Shown here: piece by piece, positions 11,386 through 22,800 of the stretch
How the letters are laid out: the number at the start of each line of letters is the position of its first letter
Numbering within the stretch: position 1 is the first letter of the stretch
Assembly (NCBI RefSeq): GCF_965363235.1
Contig: NC_134849.1
Span: 13,728,863-13,792,862, forward strand
Source: Mytilus galloprovincialis
Lineage: Eukaryota; Mollusca; Bivalvia; Mytilida; Mytilidae
Direction of reading: 5' to 3'
DNA length: 64,000 bases
Position numbers and translations under genes: made by a program
Notes under the pieces: model-generated
The model's input: the letters and a program-made list of their open reading frames with translations, nothing else
Told to the model about the DNA's origin: nothing
Database searches by the model: none

Positions 11386-11945
11386 AGAAGTTATGGGAAG
11401 ATCTACAAATTGGTCTAGATGACTCGTAATCGATCTTATTGGCCAGCCACATGGTGCATGACAATTTTTTCCATTTTTGTCTATGTAGTTGAAAACGTTC
11501 ACAAATGGATAAAAAAATAGAGTATATATATATATAACAAAACTAACAAATAAAAACATTGTGAAACAAGTCCTTAATCGTTAGTCAACTTTTCATAGGA
11601 GTCAGTGTCATAAAATTAGTATTTTTACCACTTTATGTAGATCTAAAATTGGTCAACGCAAAGACAAAATCTACAAATAAACGAAATAGTTTGAATACTC
11701 CTTATTTGACTTATATAGGTAAAAATTAGCGAATCTAGAAACTAAAAACAGTAAAACTGATAAGGCATGGATCACGGATCAACAAACATATAATTTTCAA
11801 TTTATACTGCTCATCCCGAATGTATTTTGTGTTACAGATTTAGATCTAGAATAACTAGAGCGGATGCATAGTCACTAACAGTATTTTACAAGATCTACAC
11901 AGTCACTAAGATTTGTCGTGATCTATATATAAAAATTATGAACAT

Positions 11946-12075
11946 GGGCGGATCCATCCATTTCAAAAGGAGGGTCCAACTATATGTCTCCATTCAAATG
12001 CATTGATCGTCCAACCTTCGGATTACCCCCCCCCCCCCCCCCCCCCCTTTTCCCCCGGATCTTCGCCACGAATGG
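11946..12075. mobile_element. MITE-like element, GGCGGATCC end family
   Basis: Starts GGGCGGATCCATCC, contains the phrase CATTCAAATGCATTGATCGT shared with the element at 63669-63780, and ends after a long C run near CCCCGGATCTTCGCCACG. The ends are approximate inverted repeats. Confidence 0.5.
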
Positions 12076-12079
12076 AATT

Positions 12080-13078
12080 TAAATAACTGAAATCGTAAAA
12101 CAAATCGACGCTTTGTCTGACTTATAGGGAAGGAAGTTTTAATAAAGAATTTTAACAACGTTTTTGATATATATCATTTAAGTACATGTATATTGTTCTA
12201 CTTTTTTCGGGACTTTCAAATATGAAGTTTAAGCAAGTATATATCTCGCGATTTTGTTTCACTATTTCTTTTTAACCCATTACAAAGTTAACTGTATCAA
12301 GGTTGTATGCAAAACATTTCCAAGTTCTAGATCTGTGACATGGCCAATTTACATTGCCTTCACCTTTAAAATCGCAGTAGCATGACAAAAGAAGACTCGA
12401 GATTATCATAATGTGTTTCACAATATTGTCATAATAAGTTTTACAGCTTGATAAAAACTTATCTGATGCAAAACACATATAAGTCATAACCATGAAGTTC
12501 AGATTTATGCAATTTTTATATTTTATATACATTACAGTACATTTGTGTTATAGTAAATAATGCATGGTCCCAATATATCACAAAGAACTTTATAAATGCT
12601 CGAATATATTTTAAAAAGTAGTTATAAAAGATAAGAAAGGTTATGGGGTATCTATCCATGAGACAAAATCATTATACATGTGCATAGCGAAAACCACAAA
12701 CTGAGAAAAGGAACAGCGCTTGTATTGCTGTTTCACATGAAAGTCACAGTGAACCCTCAGTCAACACGGAGTAAAAGAACTTCAACCCCAAAAACATCTC
12801 ACATTTAAGATAGCCACTACTGTCATAATTTAACACGACAATCAATTCATACGATGTAGTTTAACAAAATCCGAGTTCTATATTGTAATTAGATTGGACG
12901 GATAATGACTCTTTAGCAAAAAAACACTACCATGTTTATTTCAGCCATTTATCATAAATATATTTTATTAAGTTCTAATTAACGCGTATTATTTTAATTA
13001 TTAGTTATAGGAATACTTTAAAGGCAAATGATAAGGCTGACTAAATTATTGATTAAATTAGTAATCCCCTTGATAAAA
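12080..13078. other. gene-free stretch
   Basis: AT-rich. No exon with supporting splice sites and no clear repeat pair is visible. Confidence 0.4.
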
Positions 13079-13441
13079 TTAAGAATTGAAATGAGGAACG
13101 TCTCAAAGAGACAACAACCCGACCAAAGAGTAAACTACAGCCGAAGGCCACCACAGTCAGAAACTCACGCACCCGGAGGTGTGCTTCTGCTGACTTCTAA
13201 ACAAAAATCTAAAAGTCAATCAAGTCTTTCTACTCAACGAAGCACTTTTTTCACAAAGCCGCAATTAAAGTAATTAAAGAATACTTAAACCTTCTGGCCA
13301 GAAGATACTTAAAGCTAGCTGAAGGACGCCTCCGGCTGCGTGAATTTCTCGCTACATTGAAGACCTGTTGGTGACCTGCTGATGTGTGTTCTATGGTCGG
13401 GTTGTTATCTCTTTGACACATTCCCCATTTCCATTCTTAAT
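13079..13441. mobile_element. non-autonomous element with about 49-bp inverted ends, ACCCGACC family
   Basis: The left arm (13079-13130, phrase AGACAACAACCCGACCAAAG) is complementary to the right arm (13391-13441, phrase GGTCGGGTTGTTATCTCTTT). The interior has no reading frame of note. Single arms or partial copies of the same family lie at 14990-15240, 22990-23325, 30275-30325, 63166-63200 and 63847-64000. Confidence 0.7.
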
Positions 13442-14989
13442 TTTATTTATTAAACCTTTTGATATTAAATTGTGCGTTTATTTTTATATCCTAATTATTC
13501 ATGTTATTGTTTCTATCTCATACCAAAAACAAATTATTAAGATATCACTGTGTATTATAAAAAAAAAGACCCATTCCTGTGGCACGTCTATGTATTCTTT
13601 ATAAAGAAGGAACCCTATACCACGATATGAGGCTGTCAGAATAAAGGTCTAGTGTTGAAGATTTACAGTTAAGCACTGATTATGTAAATATAGCGCAGGG
13701 GATGCAAATTGTCCCGTGCTAACGATTTTTAAAAGCAAGTTCTGTAGATAAAGTGTAGTGTTGATGTTATAAACACCAGCACTGCAAATGTAAAATATAG
13801 CGATGTAGATATCGAAAAGCTACCTATTGAGATGTCCAAGATAAGCGATGTAGGAATAAATTCTAGCTTTTGGAGATGTCAATTACACCATTATTGACTT
13901 TATAGCTTCTGTGCAAAACTGCATCTCAAACGCTAGATTATTAATCTCCAGCCGTAGAACTTTAATACTTTAAAAAAACACACAGTTGTTTACTATTTAG
14001 ACTCTATTACAACCAAAGGTCTCTTTAGAAGCTGCTGTCATGACTACAGACAAGATTTAAATGACAGTTGGAATGTTTTGACGGTTGTATATGTAATTGA
14101 TACTAAGCTATAGTTGAAAGTTTCATTCACCAGAAGATCTCAACATTGTTCCAGAATATCTCAACCGATACAAGAAAATCTCAACATGACATACTTTATA
14201 GCATATTTCGCTTAATGCAATTATATAAGTAAAGAAAAAGAACAAACTGTAATTTTATGTTTATAAGGTTTTAGAAAAATACTAATTCACTGATATATAC
14301 GTTAGTTTATCAATGATATCGCTGTCATTTTGTCAATAGCTGACTGCACTGGTCACATTTACCTGCTGGAGAAAAGTCATTCCGATGTTATTTTAAATCA
14401 TATTGGTCCATGTTATACACGAGAGAAACCCTAATTCAATTATCTATGGCATGACATTCTCCTATTTTACAAAAAGCGCATTGTTTTTCAGTAAATTCAC
14501 GAAAAGTCGACCTACCCTATGTTTATTTTGGATAATTTAAACCAGAAAATCTCAACAGGAAGTGCCAGAATACTTTTTTCCGTCTCAACCATTTGGTTGA
14601 GATTAGATGGTTTATATTACCAGGCGTGTTAGCATGTGGTTATTATATCCTCCGTCTTTTTATCACGATTTGTACTAGCTGACTTACGTCGTCTTTGACC
14701 TTTTTTTTCAAAAATATTTTATATAATTTTCAACATCACCATGAAAGACGTTTTGCAAAGACTTATTTAAAATTCAAATAAAATCTAATTCATCTTTCAC
14801 GTACAACTGAACAAACTTGTTTCGTGTATTAATCCCTGAATCTAATTAATAGTATAAACCCAAAGGTATCATGACGATGATTCCAAAATTAAAATTTAAT
14901 TTAAAATTAATTAAAAACATAATGACAGCTATAGTAGGTATACATACGGTTGTGTGTTTGATTTATCTCATTGGCTAGAGGTATAAGGG

Positions 14990-15240
14990 GAGTGTTTGGA
15001 GTGTCAATTCAAATGATCATGTTTAACCCCGCCGCACTTTTGCGCCTATCCAAAGTCAGGAGCCTCTTGCCTTTGTTGGTGTTGTATAGTAATTTTGATT
15101 TTAGTTTCTTTAATATGTTTCAGAGTTTAGTATGACTTCTCGCTGTATTGAAGACCTATTGGTTGCCTTTGGCTGTTTTCCGCTCTTTGGTCGGGTTGTT
15201 GTCTCTGCGACACATTCCCCGTTTCCATTCTCAATTTATT
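14990..15240 (+). repeat. partial copy of the ACCCGACC family
   Basis: The right-hand portion of the element described at 13079-13441: GTTTAACCCCGCCGCAC, then the phrase CTGTATTGAAGACC, then the arm CTTTGGTCGGGTTGTTGTCT ending TTCCATTCTCAA. Confidence 0.65.
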
Positions 15241-15546
15241 CATATACATAATATTTCCTTTTGTTACTATACATTGATGGGGAGATTACAAAAATGATTC
15301 TACTAGCACAAAAAGTGATTAAGCGAAAGTCGAAAAAAATTATTATCACATGAATCACATAAGGACGTAATCTGTTACAATTTAACATTCTTCTCTTAAA
15401 TTTGTCTGTATCCATACATTCACATAATTAAACTACTGAATTCAAAATGAAATATTGGGCAAGACTTTTTATCTTCGGAATTCAGTACAGGGATATTTCT
15501 ATTTTGTACGGCTGCTCAATTGCGATTAGAATCTATACTAACCAGG

Positions 15547-15685
15547 GGGGTGTTTGGATATACGCCTGAGGCGGCCTATGATTACCCGTAGGTACCTATG
15601 GTTTGATATTTCATACACAAAATATTAAACCATAGGTACCTATGGGTAACCATAGACCGCCTCAGGTGTATATGCAAACACACCC
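15547..15685. mobile_element. compact foldback element with about 63-bp arms
   Basis: The left arm from GGTGTTTGGATATACGCCTG (about 15549-15610) is mirrored by the right arm ending GTGTATATGCAAACACACCC (15621-15685). Key inner block: CCATAGGTACCTATGG-like sequence in both arms. The loop is only about 10 bases, so a transcript would form a near-perfect long hairpin. Confidence 0.8.
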
Positions 15686-15769
15686 AATATCATGGCAAAT
15701 TAAGGCGATATTAGTATACTGCTGTTTAATAGTCATAAATCGATTTAACTTAAACAAATCGACTTGGTC

Positions 15770-15915
15770 ACAAACCAAATCTAAGGGAAACAAATAAAAA
15801 ATAAGTCGAAAAATACCACAAACAATATAAAAACACTAAACTGCTACAGAAACAAATTCAAACATACATACACACGGAATATTTGATGTCAACTGCTATA
15901 TTCCTGACTTGGTAA
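15770..15915 (+). repeat. dispersed repeat, ATTCCTGACTTGGTA family
   Basis: Ends GATGTCAACTGCTATATTCC then TGACTTGGTA. Relatives with the same orientation and ending lie at 20490-20640, 27550-27790, 27960-28125 and 38445-38640. No coding potential. Probably pieces of one or two interspersed elements. Confidence 0.5.
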
Positions 15916-15919
15916 ATGA

Positions 15920-17248
15920 TATTTTAACAAAAAAAAAATTAAACCCGGTAGTATTGCTAGCAAAGTCGAATATTGACTCCCTCATGCAACCATGATCATA
16001 ACAGAAAGTAGATCTTTACATGTCTATGATTTTGATTTATCAATTTCCAGATTAGTAAGACATTATAATTATATATTCTTTCGGTCACGATTTGTACTTA
16101 TAATAAAGGACCTTTATTGAATTTTCATTTCAGTACATGTTTAATTTCAGATATTACTTTTTTTATTTTATTAAAGTGTCACCATCCATTACAATATCTA
16201 TATATATATATACACATAAAGTCATAAGAACCTAACATTTAAGTAAAAGGATGCCAGCCGAAAACGACTTATGAGACACTATCAAATTTGTTTTGAAATG
16301 AATTAACCAAAAGCAGAATCGTATACATTTCACAAACAAACAACACATCTTCTTTGAATAGGTTTTGATAAAGTCGTGTTATGTGTTTATCAAATAACTT
16401 TTAAACCTGTAACATGTGTTGGGACATATCAAGGATGATTCCAAAAGTAGAATTTAATCAAGATTTAATTAAAATATGATTAAAGTTCTATGCTTTGAGA
16501 ATAAGTATGTGCGTTCTTTTGTGACAATTAATGTATTGTAAGATAACGCAATTGACTATTTTTGCATGACTGGTTATTAAGTGAAAGTGTCACAGATACG
16601 TATCTTCATTTCTTTAATTACTGTTTTTAAGGACATGTAACCGTATATTAACATAACCACAACATAATTGTTGATTCTAATATTGTATAGAAATACTGCG
16701 GCAGATTTTTTTAAAACTTTTGAATGATTTGGATATTTGTATAAAAGTTCTCTATCATGTCTATGGCACATGCGAGAAACTTTGTCTTCATTTTGTAACT
16801 ATATACTAAGTTGAAATATTAAACATCTCGGTTCAAAGACTAGAAAACAGACCAAATGGGATTTCATTCCTACAGAGGAGAGTAATGAAAGTAAAGTTGT
16901 GTTAACTATCCTTATATAATTACTTTCGCCAAATTATGTCATAAGACAATAAAAATTCATAAAAATAACAGACTTATAATTTGGTACGCAAGAATCGTGT
17001 TTGTTCTTCATAAACTCATAAGTGGAGCTCGAATCGAATAATGCAAATTTTACACAGAAGTTAAAAGAACATTAAAATTAAAATAGTCGATAAATCCTAC
17101 CAAAATATCCGAAGAATTTGATACACGTACATTTTTAAAACTTTGTCAAGAGATAACAAATGCTGAATATCTATAATGGAAACAAAAACTAACTCTTCTT
17201 TTTCTTTCCAATTGAAAAATAGGTTATAGGAAGAGACTCTTGGTTATT
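15920..17248. other. gene-free stretch
   Basis: AT-rich with scattered simple repeats. I see no exon or clear element. Confidence 0.4.
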
Positions 17249-18316
17249 TAAACATATTTATTCATGGTGGATTGAGAAAAAAGTTTTGCAATTTATATTA
17301 ATCCCTTTCCACGTTTTTTTTTTTTTTAATAAGGGGTAGACGGATCGCAGCAGTCCATTCCATTATTCAAAAATAAGACAGTTCTTACTATTCACGCGTT
17401 TTTCGACATTTAAGTCCTTCGTTACTCCTGTAATATCCATTGCGGAACATTGACTATAAACATTTTGTTCCTCTCTTAGTAAGCTTTCGAATGAGGTGTA
17501 AGGTATATAGATAATTTTGGGCTAAAGGCTCCGAGCAGTCTATTCCATTATTCAAAATATCCATTTCATTATTCAAAATTGGGTATCATTTAATTTTCAC
17601 GCGTTTTTTCGCATTTAGGTTCTCCGTAGCCCCTCTAATGGTCATTGCGGCACATATCATTTATACTCAGTTTATTCCTATATCAATAAGCTTTAATTTG
17701 GTGTAAAATGTTCCTTAATTAGGAGCTGACGGGTTGCAGCAGGCCATTCCATTATTCAAAATGAGCTATTTCTCAATGTTCACGCGTATTTCGATATCAA
17801 AGGCCTTCGTTACTCCCCTTATATGCGTTCGGAAAATATTGACTGTATACCTTTTGTTCCTCTCTTGCTAAGCTTTCGAATGACAGCCAAGTTTTTTTTA
17901 TTTTTATTTCACTATTCCCCGCTTCAAGTTGAATAATGAAACATAAACTATTTCATTTTTCATTATTCATTTTTTAACATTGAATAGTGAATAGTGAACT
18001 ATTTCCTTATTCATTATTGAATTTTGAATAATGAACTATGAATAATGGACGTACATCAGCGCGGTCTTTTGCGGTTGCTCTTTTACGAAATCTACAAAGG
18101 TGTCTTTAACGTGCAAAAGATATGGCTCTCTCTTAATGAGTCAGCCATTTATCGCCTCCTTCCGACGTACTATCATCGTTTCCTCAAGACCATATTCGCA
18201 AATGATGTCAAGGGAGAGCCAAAAATTCAGTCACTGAAATTTTCATTCTGGAACGGGAATCGAACCAGGAACCTTTATGATAGTAGTCCGATGCATTAAC
18301 CACTTCACTTCTTTTC
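17249..18316 (-). mobile_element. tRNA-derived SINE, copy 2, split by a 740-bp insertion
   Basis: The tail half (17249-17310, phrase GTGGATTGAGAAAAAAGTTT) and the head half (about 18052-18316, with inverted B-box GGAATCGAACC at 18256-18266) together make one SINE of the type at 9832-10183. They are separated by about 740 bp of unrelated sequence. Confidence 0.8.
17325..18050 (+). repeat. insertion of three tandem units (about 195 bp) plus a palindromic AT block
   Basis: Three diverged units begin near 17340, 17535 and 17735. Each has the phrases CCATTCCATTATTCAAAA, TTCACGCGT and, less conserved, GTTCCTCTCTT with AAGCTTTCGAAT. From about 17890 to 18045 the sequence turns into short mirrored blocks of GAATAATGAA and TTCATTATTC. 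The array breaks a SINE, so it came later. This may be a satellite-bearing foldback element. Confidence 0.7.
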
Positions 18317-18319
18317 TCT

Positions 18320-19800
18320 ATATCATATAATCAAAGTTATGTCATGAAAATAATAATTTATAGAATTTTGTTAATATGATAAAAAAGAACTCATTAAACA
18401 CATTAAACATACTAGGCTTAAAGGTAAGTTTGACCAACATAAGACTCAGGAGCAGTATAAATTATTCGAGATAAACTGCTTTTTTTGCCAACTTGAGGAG
18501 CATTGAAAATTGAACACCACGATTAATCTGAACTATTAAACTCGTCATAAATATTTCAGGCTTGCAATTTTATACTCCAGACGCGAGTGTCGTCTAGAAA
18601 ATACTCATCAAAGATGCTCGAATAAAAACAAAATAAAATGGCCAAATGAATTTCTAATCCAAAAGCATTGAATTAGGCTTATTAGGGATAAGCCGAGAGG
18701 AAAACATCTTTTTGCGAAGATTTTGAAAAAAAAAATCCAAAAGATGATTCCCATATTAAAATCATAATTTTCAAATTTGATTTTTTTTTATTATGTTGCC
18801 ATGAACTTATTCATTTCAAAATTTTACTTTCGTCATAATTAAATTGACCAGTAAAACATTTATAATGAAGATAGACAATATAAGTCAAAAATTTTGTATA
18901 TTCCTATTAAAATGAAATTAAAAATAAATTGTTATCTCGCACCTACTATTAATATCCTTAAAGGTTGCATTTCTGTAAATATTGACAATGCAATTTCCCG
19001 TAGGAACTCCTTTTACGGCTAAAACTGTACCACTTTTACTATGAAGTTTTGAAAAAAATCTTATCCTAGAATTGAACGTTCATATGCACCACATTTTTTT
19101 TCAAAGGTCAAAATATAGGGCGGCATATTTTCAACGTTTATATGCCCTGAACTTCTCAGAGTTTAAACTTACACTTATTTTCTTAACTACCCCTACCTCG
19201 AATGAAAGGTTACCACAGATTTCAATGTAAACAATATGCACGTGTTTATTTACTGGTAACATTCCCAAGTTCTGTCTCTGCGATATGGAACACAGAGAGC
19301 ATAACTGGGAACCAGTATGTAAACAAAATCAATTTTCTATGAATATTCAATTACTCCCCAAAAGAGGCGTGTTTTGAGAAACAGCTGTATTTACAAAGTG
19401 CAACCTAAACATGTTAAATCCATGTGAAATTAAAATCTAAATTGGTCTGAACATAAAATACATTTGATATGTCTCAAAATAGCCTCAATGAACATTGTTT
19501 ACTACTTTTTTACAAGCTCAGATGTCTCTTTGCAATTGAAAATAATTATGAAATTAATATACACATACATAAATGGATCATATTCGTTTCAAAGTTTTTT
19601 TCTAATTATCAATCTGTGAAAGTTACCCATTTTCATTTAAAGAAACCAGACAGTATGAAATTAACATTTAACTTAAAATTCAATTCAAAATATTCATCTA
19701 TTTAACAAACTTAAGCTTTAATCTCCCACGTCTCAAATCTAACAAAATTAGTTTTTGAACAGCGATTTTCTATAGTGGTTTCCCTAGTTACAACAAATGA
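18320..19800. other. upstream region of the secreted-protein gene, no exon seen
   Basis: AT-rich. A decayed minus-strand copy of the hammerhead-like repeat is visible at 18560-18622 (CCAGACGCGAGTGTCGTCTA then ACTCATCAAAGATGCTCGAA). Nothing else is supported. Confidence 0.4.
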
Positions 19801-19805
19801 TACAG

Positions 19806-19816
19806 TATATATAAAA
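19806..19816 (+). promoter_or_regulatory. TATA box of the secreted-protein gene
   Basis: TATATATAAAA lies 53 bp before the start codon at 19869, leaving room for a start of transcription near 19836 and a short 5' leader of about 30 bases. Confidence 0.6.
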
Positions 19817-19868
19817 CTTGTACTACCATCAGGGAGACATTTTTGTCATTGAAGCACAAGCGACAAAG

Positions 19869-22800
19869 ATGAAATCTTTGTTTCTTATCGTTGTCGGAAT
19901 AGCAGTGGTAAAGTCTAGCATCTTTGAGAGAGAAACATCTTTAAAGGTAACTTTACTATTTTTGAATCGAGCGTCACTGATGAGTCTCTTGTAGACAAAA
20001 CGCGCGTCTGGCGCAAATACAAAATTTCAATCCTGTTTCTGATGAGTTTATTATGAATATCAATAATGTGGTCATTTTAATAAATTTCCTGTTACAAAAC
20101 TTTGAATTTTTCGAAAAACTAAGGATTTTCTTATACCAGGCATAGATTACCTTAGCCGTATTTGGCACAACTTTTTGGAATTTTGGATCCTCAATGCTCT
20201 TCAATTTTGTACTTGTTTAGCTTTATAAATATTTTGATATGAGTGTCACTGATGAGTCTTATGAAGACGAAACGCGCGTCTGGTGTACTAAACTATAATC
20301 CTGGTACATTTGATAACTATTTACATACCCTTTGTGCTTATGATTATTTATTTGCACAATTGGATTGAACCAATTGACAATTCCATGCAATGTTTTATTT
20401 CTAAATTTAGTGCTTCACATTTTATGTATACAGGTTAAGGCAACGTTGACCTGAAATGGATTTGATTATTATTCTACAATGTCTCTTTAAAAAGTAAAAT
20501 AACAAAAATACCGAACTCGGAGGAAAATTCGAAACGGTCAGTTCGTAAACAAATGGCAAAATCGGCAGCTCAAACACATCACATGAATAGATAACAACTG
20601 TCATATTACTGTCTTGGTACAGTCACTTACTTATAGCTCTTAACGGATATCGAAACTGATGTGTTTCCCCCTGAGGGTATCACCAAACCAGTATTGTGCA
20701 TTTCTGTGTGGACATGAATTATCATTGATATGATCATATTTATAGATTAACAGTTTACAAAACGTTACATTTTTAAAATATAAAGGCTTGTCTACCTCCA
20801 GAATAGATTACCTTAAATAGCTGTATTTGACAAAACTCCCCTGTGCTTTCAACTCCATACTTAATTTGGCCGTCTTAACTTTTTTTTTAATTCGAGCTTC
20901 ACTGATGAATCATTTGTAGACGAAACACGCGTCTGGCGCAATTACAAATTCCAATCCTAGTATCTCTGATGAGTTTATTTATAGGTTTTGCTTTCCCAAT
21001 TTTTGTTTACAAGCGTACTTGATGCACAACCGGAAATCTAACTTTGGTAGAATACGTTTCCGTGGAACTTATTGAAAAAAATCACATAAAGGTCAACTCT
21101 TATTAGCGTTTGATCATATAGTTGAATTTTTAGAAAAACTAAGGATTTTCTTACCCCAGGAGTAGATTACCTTAGCCGTATTTGGCACAACTTTTTGGAA
21201 TTTTGGGTCCTCAATGCTCTTCAACTTTGTATTTGTTTGGCTTTTTAACTATTTGGATCTGAGCGTCACTGCTGAGTCTTATGTAGACGAAACGCGCATC
21301 TGGCGTATAAAATTGTAATCCTGGTACTTTTGATAACTATCTTCAATTGCTTCGTTTTTTATCCCCATTTGCTTTCATATAGTCGTTTCCAGGTGAAGAC
21401 ATATGAAAGCGCTACGGTGGACGCATGCCATTTAAAAGTGTTGTTTTTTTACTGCTGCTGCTGAACTATCAGTTCCCGAGTATCCTCAGGCTGAGCTCAG
21501 CGGTCAACATTTCAGTACTGAAACGATTTATAGCAAACAATTTCAACATTCTTCGTCTATAAATGTAGAAACATTTTAGAAAACTAAAGTTTCCACTCCC
21601 TCAGGCAGAGTTGATATTAAATGGATTTAGCTAAAATTGTCCTACATATTTGGTCATATTGCTCGTTAACTGTTTGCTATTTCATATGTCATCGGCTATT
21701 TTATATGTCATCGGCTTTCAAATATTCGACTTTGAGCGCTCCCAATGGAGGTAAATAAGAAATGCCATTCGAACCCCTAAGATCCAAAAAGGTGTTGTTT
21801 TAAATTTTTATCCTAACTTTTCGAGAAAACTAATTAGTGCCGCATATTTCGTTATACTTAATATTTCAGTATTGTGTTTGATTATTCAGAAGCATGTCGT
21901 TTTTGCGATCACTTCTTTACAAAAGTATAACATGAATAAACCGTATTGTTGCATACATGTAAATACACTTATCATAGATACTAGGATTGAAATTTAATAT
22001 GTGTGCCAGACGCGCGTTTCGTCTACAAAAGACTCATCAGTGACGTTCGAATAAAACAATAACGTTAATAAGTAAAGATATGTTGTTAAAACTGTAGTGT
22101 GAATATATAAAATTATATTATACTGTGAATAGTAATTAAGATAGATATGATACAACTTGGTGACTGTGTACTGCTCAAATTTTAGTCTTTACTTTTGATG
22201 ATAGCAAAATGTTCTACCCCATACAAGATACCATAAAAACATAATTATGCGTAGAAGGTTAATCTATAGGACATATGGAATTGCTTATTAATTTTCTCAT
22301 TATTATTACCACAAAATGAACTTCTTATTACCTAATTATTATTCTGTCTTTTTTTATCAAAAGTTTTTGAAATCATTAATATGTTATCGAATAAAAGTTT
22401 ACAGCATTGTATATGTTATTTAAACAATATCTTTTCTGTGTTGTGTTTTTCATAATGAATTGTAACTTTATGTTTCTTGTTGTCACGAATGGCTTTTAGG
22501 AAGTTTAATGGTTAAAATTTTAACAATATAAAAAAAAACATGTAATACGATTATTTCCTTGTGAAAAGTAAAGCATTGGTGGTCACGTGATTTTCCAACA
22601 CGTTTCCTTTCAATTATAATTTTTTTTAATCTCCTTTTAAATTTGTTTTCCCAATCTTTTTTCACTTTTGTTTATTGATATTGTTTTTTCCCTCTCAGAC
22701 TAGACTGAACGTTGGTGAATGGGATGGTTTCCAGACGGCATCAGCCATACATGGACTTGCATCGGCTAATGAAAACGAAATGAAGGCAATTATAAACCAG

